A DNA stretch of 45,407 nucleotides from a bacterium (GCA_030538155.1 JAUNUN010000019.1:2874-48280); one strand, 5' to 3'; shown: positions 17,005 through 25,410, counted from the stretch's first letter. Numbers and translations: made by a program. The notes: a model not told the origin generated them from the letters alone.

Positions 17005-17130
17005 ATTCCAGTTCCAGAGCAAAGATATGTATCAAGGAAGCGAGGAAAATGCGACGCAGACGTACACCAGGTACTCCGTGGAGGATTTTCCGCAGCCGGC
17101 ACGGATAGTGCTTTGATCTGGAATTGGAAT
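17005..17130 (+). repeat. Palindromic MITE-like repeat, copy A (complete, 126 bp)
   Basis: This is the reference copy. The left terminal repeat ATTCCAGTTCCAGAGCAAAG (17005-17024) and right terminal repeat CTTTGATCTGGAATTGGAAT (17111-17130) are inverted copies with two mismatches. The core contains ATGTATCAAGGA, AATGCGACGCAG, GGTACTCCG and AGCCGGCACGGATAG. A TA dinucleotide stands at the left end. It fills the divergent region between the 2-oxoacid oxidoreductase operon and the M48 protease gene, 8 bases from the operon's ribosome binding site. Confidence 0.88.
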
Positions 17131-17215
17131 CGCCTGGTTCCCGCTTGCGTGGGTAGCATGAATGTGTCAAATTACTATCATCATTCCCCTTCATTTTTTC
17201 AATCAGGAAACGCCT

Positions 17216-18553
17216 ATGTCATCTCGCCATCTTTCTTTGAACAGACGTCAATTGTTGCAGTACGCAGGGCTCGGCGCATCCGCCCTGGCAGCCCAGCAAC
17301 TCCTGGCTGGTTGCGCGATCAATCCGGTGACCGGCGAGAACCAGTTCATGATGATTTCCGAGCAGCAGGAGGTCAGCATTGATAAACAGCAAAGCCCTTT
17401 CCAGTTTTCAAACGACTACGGCATCACCCAGGACAGCCGCCTCAACGCCTATGTGAACCGGGTCGGTCAGGAGGTGGCCTCGCGCTCGCACCGGCCGCGC
17501 ATGCCGTATTCCTTCAGCCCGGTCAACGCGGCCTACATCAACGCCTATGCCTTCCCGGGCGGCACCATCGCCACCACCAGGGGCATTTTGGCCGAGCTGA
17601 ATAACGAGGCCGAACTGGCCGCCCTGCTTGGCCATGAAATCGGCCATGTCAATGCGCGCCATACGGCCCAGCAGCTCAGTAAAACCGTGTTTGCCCAAAT
17701 GGCCGTGGCCGGGCTCTCCATGGCCAGCAGCGCGGCCGGTTACGGCGGGGCCAACAGCGCCCTGCAGAGCCTGGGCGGTTTGGGTGCAAGTGCCCTTCTT
17801 GCCCACTACAGCCGCGACAACGAGCGTGAGGCCGATGCGTTGGGCATGGAGTACATGGCCAAAACCGGTTACAGCCCCGAAGGCATGGCCCAGCTCATGG
17901 AGCTGTTGATCCGCAACAGCCGGCGGGAGCCCAATGCGCTCCAGGCCATGTTCTCTACCCACCCTATGAGCAGCGAACGCCTAGACAATGTACGCAAAGC
18001 CATGAACTCGCAGTACAGCGGGCAAATGGGGCAGGCTGTAAACCGAGAGCGCTACATGGATGAGACCGCCAATCTGCGCCGCTTCAAACCTATGCTTAAC
18101 ACCCTGCAGAAGGCAAGCGCCGCCACTGCCGCCAAAAAACTGAACGAGGCGGGCTCCCTGTACAACCAGGCGCTCAAACAGGCGCCAGGCGACTATACCG
18201 CCCTCTTGATGATGTCCAAATTCCAGATGGGTACCAACAACAACCCTGCCGCTGAAAACTTTGCCCGCCAAGCCATCCAGGCCTACCCGCAGGAGCCGCA
18301 GGCGCGTCTGGTTTCAGGCGTGACCATGCTCAACAACAAGCGCTACGATGCGGCCTATCAGGAACTCAGTACCTATGACCGCATGTTGCCGGGCACGCCG
18401 CAGGTCAATTTTTATCAGGGCTATGCCTTGGAAGGCATGGGCCGGCGTGAGGATGCGGCACAGAAGTACGCCAACTTCCTCAAGCAGCAAAACAAGGGCA
18501 AGGAGGCGGAGTACGCCTACAAACGTCTGCAAAGCTGGGGCTATGTGAAGTAG
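17216..18553 (+). CDS. Tat-exported lipoprotein, M48 metalloprotease with TPR repeats (BepA-like)
   Basis: A 445-residue predicted periplasmic lipoprotein. The signal has a twin-arginine motif (LNRRQLLQY) and a lipobox (LLAGC) at about residue 33. The M48 peptidase domain carries the zinc motif HEIGH (LLGHEIGHVNARHT) and the third ligand Glu in READALGMEYM. The C-terminal half has helical TPR-like repeats (for example AGSLYNQALKQAPGDYTALL), as in BepA/YfgC, which degrades or helps assemble outer-membrane proteins. The ATG at 17216 follows AGGAAACGCCT; an in-frame ATG 54 bases earlier would precede the signal sequence and is less likely. Tat export for a lipoprotein protease is somewhat unusual and needs a folded, perhaps zinc-loaded precursor. 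Confidence 0.92.
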   Translation: MSSRHLSLNRRQLLQYAGLGASALAAQQLLAGCAINPVTGENQFMMISEQQEVSIDKQQSPFQFSNDYGITQDSRLNAYVNRVGQEVASRSHRPRMPYSFSPVNAAYINAYAFPGGTIATTRGILAELNNEAELAALLGHEIGHVNARHTAQQLSKTVFAQMAVAGLSMASSAAGYGGANSALQSLGGLGASALLAHYSRDNEREADALGMEYMAKTGYSPEGMAQLMELLIRNSRREPNALQAMFSTHPMSSERLDNVRKAMNSQYSGQMGQAVNRERYMDETANLRRFKPMLNTLQKASAATAAKKLNEAGSLYNQALKQAPGDYTALLMMSKFQMGTNNNPAAENFARQAIQAYPQEPQARLVSGVTMLNNKRYDAAYQELSTYDRMLPGTPQVNFYQGYALEGMGRREDAAQKYANFLKQQNKGKEAEYAYKRLQSWGYVK

Positions 18554-18596
18554 AAAAATCCAGGCTTGTACCGCTACGGAAAGAACAAAATAAAAA

Positions 18597-18628
18597 GTCG
18601 GGGCTTGTGAGCGAGCCCCGACTTTTTT
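18597..18628 (+). terminator. Bidirectional terminator shared by the M48 protease gene and mnmE
   Basis: A perfect 9-bp stem (GTCGGGGCT 18597-18605 with AGCCCCGAC 18614-18622) is followed by six T and preceded by an A-rich run, so it can act in both directions. A group II intron remnant starts 5 bases after the T-run and now separates the hairpin from the end of mnmE. Confidence 0.93.
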
Positions 18629-18632
18629 GTTG

Positions 18633-19287
18633 GTGCAAGTCCTCCGCAGGCCCGGCAAGGGGAACTGCCGGCCGGACGGCAAGGGTGTCCATCGCAAGGT
18701 GGAATCTGAAGCAAGCCGCAGGCAAAGCGCCGGCCTGACGAACAGAAACCGCATACGAGGCGGTCGCGTCGGGTGAGAAGGCCATTATCTTCAAAGCCCC
18801 ATACTTGCACGAAAGGCGCGGGCGTATATGCGGCAGGCATAAGCGTGAAGATTCGTGCGCATTACCCGGGGAGGCCCGCCGTTCTGCTAAGTGCTACCTG
18901 CATTGAGAGGGCGGGGAAGGGGCGGCGGGAGTCAGCCGAGGGCATAGTAGGTTCATCGACCGGAAGAAGGCCCGAACATGTACCGTGTGACCGGAACTGG
19001 AGTTTCCATGACGCAGACAGACGCAGAAGAACGAGTTGAGATGCTTGTTGCCATGCCGCAAGGTAGGGGACGGAATCCCCGAGGTAGGGGCTGTAGTGCG
19101 TTCAGTGAGTGGGTAACGAAGGATACTTCCGGGCAGGAACGGCAAGATTTGATGAAAGCGGTGGTCGAACGCGGGAACATGGCCTCGGTCTTGGATCGAT
19201 GCTGACTCTGGTGCGCAGATTTCAATGTGGTACATGGACCAACGGATACGGAACCGTACGTCCGGTGGTGTGGGAGTCCTACCCGAT
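18633..19287 (+). mobile_element. Degenerate group II intron (about 655 bp) behind a terminator
   Basis: The 5' part starts at GTGCA (consensus GTGYG) and contains domain I segments typical of bacterial group II introns: AAGGTGGAATCTGAAG, GGCAAAGCGCCGGCCTGACG and AACAGAAACCGCATACGAGG. A truncated intron-encoded protein frame follows, then a domain V-like hairpin (about 19232-19266, with CGGATACGG and CGTACGTCCG) and a short domain VI ending CCTACCCGAT at 19287, whose bulged A is 7 bases from the end. Domain V is shortened and lacks a clear AGC triad. Removing 18633-19287 restores a normal mnmE end beside the terminator. The position after a terminator stem resembles group IIC targeting. Confidence 0.8.
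18978..19205 (+). pseudogene. N-terminal remnant of intron-encoded reverse transcriptase
   Basis: The frame reads through SGQERQDLMKAVVERGNM and ASVLDRC and then stops. DLM-x-AVVERGNM is the usual entry to LtrA-like maturase/reverse transcriptases, where the next residues normally run into NKGAAGVDG. Everything from the RT palm onward is missing, and intron domain V follows within about 30 bases, so the coding part was removed by internal deletion. A second possible start is ATG at 19008. No maturase activity is possible from this piece. Confidence 0.78.
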
Positions 19288-19291
19288 TGCT

Positions 19292-20692
19292 CTATTTACC
19301 AATGCAGAAGCGGCTGAACACGGCGTCCAACACCTCCTCCGGGCTGCTGTGGCCGCTGATGCCGCCAATACAGTCGAGAACTGTTTGCAGATCCACACTG
19401 AGCAGATCAAGCGGTGCACCGGAGTTAAGTGAGTTCAGACTGGCTGTGCCTGCGTTCAGCGCTTGGCTGAGCAGGCTGCGGTGTCTGCGGTTGGGTGCGA
19501 AGCGCGCTGTTTCCCCAAGCGTAGTCTGGCTGGGAAGAATCAGCTCCAGGATCGCCCTGTGCAACTCCTCCATGCCCTCTCCACTCCGGGCGGAGATGCT
19601 CACCACCGGTTTCTGTGTTTCCGCCAACTGCCGGTGCAGGTCCAGTTCCTGTTCCAGTGTGATCAAATCCCGCTTGTTCAGCACCAGCAACTGCCGCTTA
19701 TGACGGATGCTTGCATGCAGTTCCTGGTCTGCCTGGGTAAAACCGGCATGCGCGTCGATGAGGAACAGCACGCAATCAGCGCTATCGATCATCTTGCGGG
19801 CTCGTTCAACACCAAGTGCTTCTACTGGATCGTCCTGACCTGAACGGATGCCGGCGGTATCGATCAGTTGCACCGGTATGCCGCCAAGGATCATGACTTC
19901 TTCAATGCTGTCGCGGGTAGTGCCGGGCACCGGGGTGACCAGAGCCCGTTCCTCGCGCAAAAGGGCATTGAGCAGGCTCGATTTGCCCGCATTGGGCAGA
20001 CCGGCAAGCACCAATCGCGCTCCTTCCCGGTAAATCCTCCCGTGATCGGCATCGGCAATCAGCCTTCTGATGGGGTCAAGTACACGTTCCTGCAGCACCG
20101 CTCTGGCTGCATGTCGGTCAAAGATATCCGCATCCTCATCCGGGAAATCGATGGCCACCTCAAGATGCGCCATCAACTCGATCAGGGTTGCACGGATGCC
20201 TGCTATTTCATACGCCAGTGTTCCCTGCAGTTGGGAAGCGGCCAGGCCCGCGCCGGTCGCGCTACGCGCTTCCAATAGGTCGATAACCGCCTCGGCCTGG
20301 GAGAGATCGATACGGCCGGAGAGAAAGGCGCGTTTGGTGAATTCACCCGGCTCAGCGGGCCTTGCGCCCAGCGTGAAGAGGTGTTCCAAGAGTTCCTGCA
20401 GCACCAGGGGAGAGGCATGACATTGAAACTCCACCACATCTTCGCGGGTGTAGGTATGTGGGGCCTGCATGTATACGGCTAAAACTTCATCTAGAAGCGC
20501 GCCGTTGCGTGCGAAGATAGTGCCGTAGTAGAGGCGGTGACTAGCAAAAGTGGAAAGAGGGCGGTGGGGCTGGAACAGTTTTTTGAGCAGTGGTAAGGCC
20601 TCGGGCCCGGAAACCCGAACGATGCCCACCCCACCAGCGCCGGGTGGGGTGGCGATTGCGGCAATGGTTTCAGTCCTTGTCCTGACGCTCAC
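19292..20692 (-). CDS. mnmE: tRNA uridine-5-carboxymethylaminomethyl modification GTPase
   Basis: A 466-residue MnmE (TrmE), which with MnmG modifies the wobble uridine of several tRNAs. It has the N-terminal formyl-THF-binding domain (TIAAIATPPGAGGVGIVRVSG), the G domain with P-loop GLPNAGKSS (231-239), GTTRD, DTAG and NKRD, and the conserved C-terminal FCIGK with Cys463. The start is a GTG at 20692 with GGAG upstream, overlapping the end of jag by 23 bases. The stop lies 4 bases from the 3' edge of the intron remnant. It is the last gene of the rpmH-rnpA-yidD-yidC-jag-mnmE block. Confidence 0.97.
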   Translation of the reverse strand: MSVRTRTETIAAIATPPGAGGVGIVRVSGPEALPLLKKLFQPHRPLSTFASHRLYYGTIFARNGALLDEVLAVYMQAPHTYTREDVVEFQCHASPLVLQELLEHLFTLGARPAEPGEFTKRAFLSGRIDLSQAEAVIDLLEARSATGAGLAASQLQGTLAYEIAGIRATLIELMAHLEVAIDFPDEDADIFDRHAARAVLQERVLDPIRRLIADADHGRIYREGARLVLAGLPNAGKSSLLNALLREERALVTPVPGTTRDSIEEVMILGGIPVQLIDTAGIRSGQDDPVEALGVERARKMIDSADCVLFLIDAHAGFTQADQELHASIRHKRQLLVLNKRDLITLEQELDLHRQLAETQKPVVSISARSGEGMEELHRAILELILPSQTTLGETARFAPNRRHRSLLSQALNAGTASLNSLNSGAPLDLLSVDLQTVLDCIGGISGHSSPEEVLDAVFSRFCIGK

Positions 20693-21629
20693 CTGTACCG
20701 CTCCGGCGTTTGCTGGCAGCGGGCTTGTTTTCCTTGCCTGCTTTGTAGATCAGTATTTTTTTGAAGAGGCCTGAACCCACCGAACGGCTGCGGATTTCAC
20801 CGTCCTGCTGCAGTGTCATGTGCACAGCCCGGCGCTCCGCAGGATTCAGACCGGAAATAGCCTTGGTCTTGCCGCTCTGCCGCACCTGGACAGCTAACTC
20901 GTTGGCCTGCTCCTGCAGGCGGACAAGTCGCTGCTCCCGATAACCGGCCGCATCTAGGCTGAGGGTGGCCCGTTCCGGCAGCTCAGCGCCAATCATCTTG
21001 CGCAGCAGGTACTGCAGACTGTCAAGAATTTTACCATCCTGTCCGGCAAGGTAGACCTCATGCTGGCCACTGATACTGCACAAAATGGTGCTGTCGGCAA
21101 ATTCAACCACAACCGTGGAAGGCAGACCCATGAGGTTGAGTAGGTGCTTGAGTTTATCTCCGATAGCAGCCAAGCTCTCGGGCGCTGGTGCAGCACTGCT
21201 TTCATCCTCAAGCTCTGAACTCTCGTCTGCATCTGTGGCGGGCTGCTCTTCAGCGGCAGGAGGAGGCTGTGCGGGCGGATCGCTCTCAGCAGCTGCGCTT
21301 TTGGCGGTTACAGCTTTTCTCACGGGCCGTTTCCTGGGCGTGCGGCCACTGCTTTGGCGTTTGCCCTCTTCTTGCTTTTTTTGTTCTTCAGATTGAGCTG
21401 AGGCATCTACGCCGGCGTCCGGGGGGGGGGCCAAAGGTTCTTTTGCCGGCCCGCTCTTTTTCACCTGTACACGAATATGCGCCTTTTTTTTGCACAGGCC
21501 GAAGATACCGGCTGAACCAGTTTCCAGCACCGCGATATCAAGTTGTTCCCGGGGGAGGCCAAGTTCCTTGCAGGCCCGTTCGATCACCTCGGCTATTTCT
21601 GTTCCATAAAAATCTTTTCCTTTGCTCAT
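20670..21629 (-). CDS. jag: Jag/KhpB RNA-binding protein (SpoIIIJ-associated)
   Basis: A 319-residue protein with an N-terminal Jag_N domain (about 1-57, with TGSAGIFGLCKKKAHIRV), a long low-complexity linker (about 58-155) rich in Ala, Pro, Glu and Ser, a KH domain (about 160-235) and an R3H domain (about 240-300, with GLNPAERRAVHMTLQ). Jag/KhpB binds RNA and influences cell division and envelope growth in other bacteria. It sits directly downstream of yidC, its usual neighbour. The linker contains a run of ten C on the coding strand (21421-21430), where slippage would shift the frame before both RNA-binding domains. Confidence 0.93.
   Translation of the reverse strand: MSKGKDFYGTEIAEVIERACKELGLPREQLDIAVLETGSAGIFGLCKKKAHIRVQVKKSGPAKEPLAPPPDAGVDASAQSEEQKKQEEGKRQSSGRTPRKRPVRKAVTAKSAAAESDPPAQPPPAAEEQPATDADESSELEDESSAAPAPESLAAIGDKLKHLLNLMGLPSTVVVEFADSTILCSISGQHEVYLAGQDGKILDSLQYLLRKMIGAELPERATLSLDAAGYREQRLVRLQEQANELAVQVRQSGKTKAISGLNPAERRAVHMTLQQDGEIRSRSVGSGLFKKILIYKAGKENKPAASKRRSGTGERQDKD
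21421..21430. repeat. Ten-base G/C homopolymer inside jag
   Basis: Ten G on the + strand (ten C on the coding strand) encode the Ala-Pro-Pro-Pro stretch near residues 66-69 of Jag. Tracts of this length are prone to slippage, and also to sequencing error. Confidence 0.85.
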
Positions 21630-21655
21630 GTGAGTGTAATCCTTGCTTGCAAATA

Positions 21656-23302
21656 TCAGGCCTTACTGGTGCTGCGGTTGATCAGGTACTGCTGCAGCAT
21701 GGAGAGGAGGTTGTTGACAAACCAGTACAGTACAAGGCCTGAGGCAAAATTAAGAAACATGAAGGTAAAAATGACCGGCAAAAACTGCATGATACGCGCC
21801 TGGGTCGGGTCGGCCACGGTGGGCGTCATCTTCTGCTGCAGATACATGGATCCGCCCATGAGTAGAGTGAGCACCGGCAACCCATGCAGAAAGGGGATGT
21901 CAAAGCCCAGCCACAGCCGGTCCGGCATGGACAGGTCATTGATCCATAGCATGAAAGGTGCGTGCCGCAGTTCGATTGCCGCCATCAAGACCCGGTAGAG
22001 CGCAAAGAAAAAAGGAATCTGGATCAGCATGGGCAGACAGCCGCCCAAAGGGTTGATTTTGTAGGTCTTGTACAACCCCATCATCTCCTGGTTCATCTTG
22101 GCCGGGTCATCCTTGAATTTTTCACGCAGCTTGGCAATCTTGGGTTGCAGCTTCTGCATGTTTTTCATGGATTTCATGCCCCTCTGGGTAATGGGCCAGA
22201 AGGCCAGCTTGATCACGATGGTGAGCAGGATAATGGCGATGCCGTAATTCCTGGTAAAACTGTAGAAAAAGTTCAACAACCAAAGCATGGGTTTGGCAAT
22301 AATATCCAGCCAGCCATAGTCGACTGCCTGGGCCAGATTATGTCCCAGGTTCTGGAGGGTGGTGAGCTTTTTCGGGCCCATGTACAGGGTGTAGTCATAG
22401 CTTGTGCTGCTATCCGGCTGCAGGGTTTGCAGCCCCTGCGAGAGAATGCTGCGACTGGCAGCATCCGATCCCTGTATGGTCAGAGTTTGGGGAGCCCCGC
22501 CTTCGGGCATTACCGTGGTGATGAAGTAGCTGTCGGTATAGCCTGCCCAACTGACCGTGCCCTGCTTGATGACCGGGCCTTTGCTCAGTTCCTTGCCCTT
22601 AATTTCCACCAGTTCATCGTTGACATAGGCGGCAGACCCGGCAAAGAGATACGAGCTGGGCGGATTGGTGTGGGGAAAAGGGGAACTGTTCCAGATAAGC
22701 GCTGGTGAAACCTGCAGCGGCCGGTCCGTGGTGTTTTTCAGGGTGTATTGAACCGGGATGAGGTAGCTGTCCGGGGAAAAACGCATGGTACGCACCACCT
22801 CCACACCTTCGGGCATGGCGGCGGTCATCACCAGTTCGGCCTGTCCTTGCTGGGCATTGAGCTGCGTCTCGGTGTTTGCCGCCTTGTACAGAGGCAGGGT
22901 TGTTGTGCCGGCACCGTTATACAGGGAAAAGAGCAGGGGCCTGGCAGCCGGATTGCTTGCAGGAGCCAGTTCCATGGCTCCGGAGTCCTTGTTCAGCCCG
23001 GTACGGTGCTGCTTGAGGAGAAAGCTCTTGATCGCGCCTCCCTGCTCGGAAATAACCGCAGTGTAGAGCGGGGTCTCCACCGTGATATCGCGGGCAGCAG
23101 GATCAACCGCCACCTCGGCCGCCGTAGAGGTTGATGCAGGCGTACCGCTGGCCGTGGCATCAGGCGCGGGCCGGCTGCCGCTTTGCCCGTTTGCCGTGGT
23201 GGGCGCTTGCGGCTCCTGCACGGGCGGGGCAAAAAAGTATTGGTATCCCAGCAGGATAACGAAGGATAGCGCTATGGCCAAAAAGGTCCGGTAAAGATCC
23301 AT
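21656..23302 (-). CDS. yidC: Membrane protein insertase YidC
   Basis: A 548-residue YidC of the Gram-negative type. It has an N-terminal membrane span (about 4-22), a Thr/Ala/Pro-rich linker, a large periplasmic beta domain (about 60-340) and a C-terminal five-span insertase core, including FFYSFTRNYGIAIILLTIVI and MQKLQPKIAKLREKF. It inserts proteins into the inner membrane with or without SecYEG. Its place between yidD and jag is the standard bacterial order. Length and architecture are normal. Confidence 0.97.
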   Translation of the reverse strand: MDLYRTFLAIALSFVILLGYQYFFAPPVQEPQAPTTANGQSGSRPAPDATASGTPASTSTAAEVAVDPAARDITVETPLYTAVISEQGGAIKSFLLKQHRTGLNKDSGAMELAPASNPAARPLLFSLYNGAGTTTLPLYKAANTETQLNAQQGQAELVMTAAMPEGVEVVRTMRFSPDSYLIPVQYTLKNTTDRPLQVSPALIWNSSPFPHTNPPSSYLFAGSAAYVNDELVEIKGKELSKGPVIKQGTVSWAGYTDSYFITTVMPEGGAPQTLTIQGSDAASRSILSQGLQTLQPDSSTSYDYTLYMGPKKLTTLQNLGHNLAQAVDYGWLDIIAKPMLWLLNFFYSFTRNYGIAIILLTIVIKLAFWPITQRGMKSMKNMQKLQPKIAKLREKFKDDPAKMNQEMMGLYKTYKINPLGGCLPMLIQIPFFFALYRVLMAAIELRHAPFMLWINDLSMPDRLWLGFDIPFLHGLPVLTLLMGGSMYLQQKMTPTVADPTQARIMQFLPVIFTFMFLNFASGLVLYWFVNNLLSMLQQYLINRSTSKA

Positions 23303-23372
23303 GGTTCAACACCTGGTAAAAATCCGGCGCAGGGAGATTGGCCGGAAGTAAAGGTTCAGTCTGGGAGCCGGG

Positions 23373-23675
23373 TCATGGCACAGGGTCGTAGCCGCCACGG
23401 CAAAAGGGGTTGCACCGTAATAGCCGCCGGCAGGTGAGAAGCGCTCCCTTGAAAATGCCATACTTGTTGATTGCATCAATGGCGTATTCGGCACAGGTTG
23501 GGGTGAAGCGGCAGGATGGGGGCAGCAGGGGAGAGAGATAGCGTTTATAGGCGTGCAGCAGGCCAATCGCGACAAATCGGGGCCAAACCCAAGGGTTGCG
23601 CCAAGACAGTTGGCTTCTCTGGCCACCAGCACCGGCTTTGCCGGGCCCGGTCTCCGGGTTTGTTGCAGGGCTCAT
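23373..23675 (-). CDS. yidD: Membrane protein insertion efficiency factor YidD
   Basis: A 100-residue small protein with the family core [20 protein letters not shown] followed by PTCAEYA and the C-terminal [17 protein letters not shown]. YidD is a membrane-associated helper of YidC-dependent insertion. The ATG overlaps the rnpA stop (ATGA, 23672-23675), so it is translationally coupled to rnpA. The N-terminal 25 residues ([10 protein letters not shown] region) are poorly conserved and could be an extension. Confidence 0.93.
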   Translation of the reverse strand: MSPATNPETGPGKAGAGGQRSQLSWRNPWVWPRFVAIGLLHAYKRYLSPLLPPSCRFTPTCAEYAIDAINKYGIFKGALLTCRRLLRCNPFCRGGYDPVP

Positions 23676-24022
23676 GCCGGCTTGCCTCGGTGCAACAGGC
23701 CGGCAATCTCATGTTCGAGGTCTGCCAGGCGATCACAAGAAAAATCCGGTCGCACGGTAATGACGATATCGCTTGTCTGCGGAAACTGTTCTCGGTGCAG
23801 CCGGAAAGCCTCGCGAAACAGCCGCTTTATGTGGTTGCGCCGTACGGCGCTGCCGACCTTGCGCTGCACACTGATGCCCAAACGACTATAGGTGCCGCCA
23901 TTGGGAGAGAAGATGATACTAAACCCCTTGCCATGCCGCCTTGTCCCTTTCTTGTAGACCTGCTGAAATTCACGATTCAGATGCAGGCGCATCCTGCGGG
24001 GAAAGGAGCAACTGCCGGCCAC
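23672..24022 (-). CDS. rnpA: Ribonuclease P protein component
   Basis: A 116-residue protein subunit of RNase P, which supports 5' maturation of tRNA precursors by the RNA subunit. The core matches the family: [20 protein letters not shown], then [20 protein letters not shown] followed by RLFREAFR, the conserved RNR-like helix. The frame is open up to 24088, but that region is the rpmH gene in another frame. The GTG at 24022, five bases after the rpmH stop, gives the usual length and is preferred. The ATG at 23992 is the alternative and would lose the conserved Phe-Pro. Confidence 0.93.
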   Translation of the reverse strand: MAGSCSFPRRMRLHLNREFQQVYKKGTRRHGKGFSIIFSPNGGTYSRLGISVQRKVGSAVRRNHIKRLFREAFRLHREQFPQTSDIVITVRPDFSCDRLADLEHEIAGLLHRGKPA

Positions 24023-24026
24023 GGAG

Positions 24027-24164
24027 TTATGGTGCCAGTTGCTTGCGACCCTTGGCCCTTCTTCTTCTGATGATAGCTCGCCCGGCACGGGTGCTCATGC
24101 GAACAAGAAAACCATGGGTGCGGGAGCGGGCGGTGTTGCTTGGCTGAAAAGTTCTTTTACTCAT
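24027..24164 (-). CDS. rpmH: 50S ribosomal protein L34
   Basis: A 45-residue L34, recognised by [20 protein letters not shown], the [20 protein letters not shown] tail and the final KQLAP. The ATG at 24164 follows AGGATAGTTATTATG-type spacing with AGGATAG as ribosome binding site. It overlaps the 5' extension of the rnpA frame. It begins the rpmH-rnpA-yidD-yidC-jag-mnmE block. Unlike many bacteria, dnaA is not upstream; a methyltransferase gene on the other strand is. Confidence 0.97.
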   Translation of the reverse strand: MSKRTFQPSNTARSRTHGFLVRMSTRAGRAIIRRRRAKGRKQLAP

Positions 24165-24376
24165 AATAACTATCCTTTATGATGCCTGATGTGATGAAAC
24201 TAGATGGTTTGCCACTCTTCTCCTTGATTGGGACATCACAAAAAAATGCCAGCACTTATCAGGCTGGCTCAGAGAATAACTCGGGCAAACCAATTACCCA
24301 AAAGATAAAAATGTACCCGCTGATGCGGTTCTCTGTCAACGTATTTCCCTGTTCTGTGGAAAAGGAGTGATACCAG

Positions 24377-25180
24377 GTGCGTTACGAAGACCTTGATTGG
24401 GGAGCACTATGGCGGCAGGCCCAGGACGATGCCGCCTGGAAACCTCGGGCCGCCTCTGTCTGGGACGGCCGCGCAGCCTCTTTTGCCGGGAGCAACAAGC
24501 ATTCTTCTTTTGAGCGGCAGTGTTTACAACTCATTGCGCCCCAGTCCGAGTGGACGGTGCTGGATGTGGGCGCAGGCCCCGGCACCCTGGCGGTTCCGCT
24601 GGCAGCACGGGTTCGCCATGTGACCTGTATGGATTTTTCCGCCGCTATGCTGAGTGAGGCAAAACGCCGCGCCAGAGAGGAACAACGCAGTAATTTCAGC
24701 ATCGTGCATGCCTCCTGGACAGACGATTGGGAGGCGCTTGGCATCATGCCGCATGACGTGGTGATCGCTGCCCGGAGCCTGTCGGTGCGAGACATTCTGG
24801 CGGCTTTAAGGCGCATGAGCGCCTATGGCCGGCGTAAACGGGTGGTGGTCGACCGGGTAGGCTCCGGCCCCTTTGACCCGGCAGCTTTTGCAGCGGTGGG
24901 CCGGGAACCCCGTCGAGGGCCGGATTACATCTACACCCTCAATGCCCTCTACCAGTTGGGCTATTATGCCTCCGTCGCCTATGTGTATGGCGATAGCAGC
25001 CGCATCTGCAAAACTCTTGATGAGGCCTGCGCCGGCTACAACTGGATGCTGCCGGATTTGAACCCGCAGGAGCAGGCGCTTCTGCTTGACTACGTCCGCT
25101 CCATCACGACCAGGCAGGAGGGCGGCTCCCTTCTGCTTAAGCCCGAGTACCGGCCCGTTTGGGCATTCATCAGCTGGTAG
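24377..25180 (+). CDS. Class I SAM-dependent methyltransferase
   Basis: A 267-residue Rossmann-fold methyltransferase. Motif I is VLDVGAGPGTLAVPLA (61-76), and the acidic end of strand 2 is in CMDFSAAML (84-92). The N-terminal WKPRAASVWDGRAASFA segment resembles methyltransferases common in anaerobic Deltaproteobacteria and archaea whose substrate is not known. The start is a GTG at 24377 with AAAGGAG nine bases upstream. It is a lone + strand gene between the rpmH block and convergent minus-strand genes, so context gives no clue to its substrate. Confidence 0.85.
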   Translation: MRYEDLDWGALWRQAQDDAAWKPRAASVWDGRAASFAGSNKHSSFERQCLQLIAPQSEWTVLDVGAGPGTLAVPLAARVRHVTCMDFSAAMLSEAKRRAREEQRSNFSIVHASWTDDWEALGIMPHDVVIAARSLSVRDILAALRRMSAYGRRKRVVVDRVGSGPFDPAAFAAVGREPRRGPDYIYTLNALYQLGYYASVAYVYGDSSRICKTLDEACAGYNWMLPDLNPQEQALLLDYVRSITTRQEGGSLLLKPEYRPVWAFISW

Positions 25181-25303
25181 AGTGATTCCACGTCAAAGTG
25201 AACGTCCGGTGTTTTCTGGATGGGGCCAAAATCCCTGCAAGCATTCCGGCCTACAAAAGAAGCGGCAGCTCCCTTTGACCCAGGCATTAAAAAGGTGCCG
25301 GCT

Positions 25304-25410
25304 CATTTCGTTTTCAGATTAAAATCCTATCTGTGTCGGTTTTGACAAGTACTCCTCGGAGTGCCGTTTGTACGCCTGCGTCGCATTTGCTTTGCCACTA
25401 CCTCTGCATC
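25304..25410 (-). repeat. Palindromic MITE-like repeat, copy D (one end decayed)
   Basis: Read on the minus strand it carries the family core: AAATGCGACGCAGGCGTAC, CACTCCGAGGAG and CCGACACAGATAGG, ending with a decayed terminal repeat (ATTTTAATCTGAAAACGAAAT). The other end is degraded. It lies between the convergent methyltransferase and DUF4298-like genes and touches the stop codon of the latter (25411). Confidence 0.8.

Noticed and set aside
16984..17022. Upstream ATG start for the FAD/FeS oxidoreductase
   Set aside because: The extra 13 residues are encoded by repeat copy A and upstream spacer. The GTG at 16983 has AAGGAG at correct spacing.
24023..24088. Longer rnpA start inside rpmH
   Set aside because: The added residues are an out-of-frame reading of ribosomal protein L34; the GTG start gives the usual RnpA length.
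24354..24362. Single DnaA-box-like TGTGGAAAA near rpmH
   Set aside because: One imperfect match without a cluster of boxes, dnaA, or an AT-rich unwinding region is not evidence for an origin.
25186..25215. A further repeat copy at ATTCCACGTCAAAG
   Set aside because: Only about 14 bases resemble one terminal repeat and no partner terminus or core follows.
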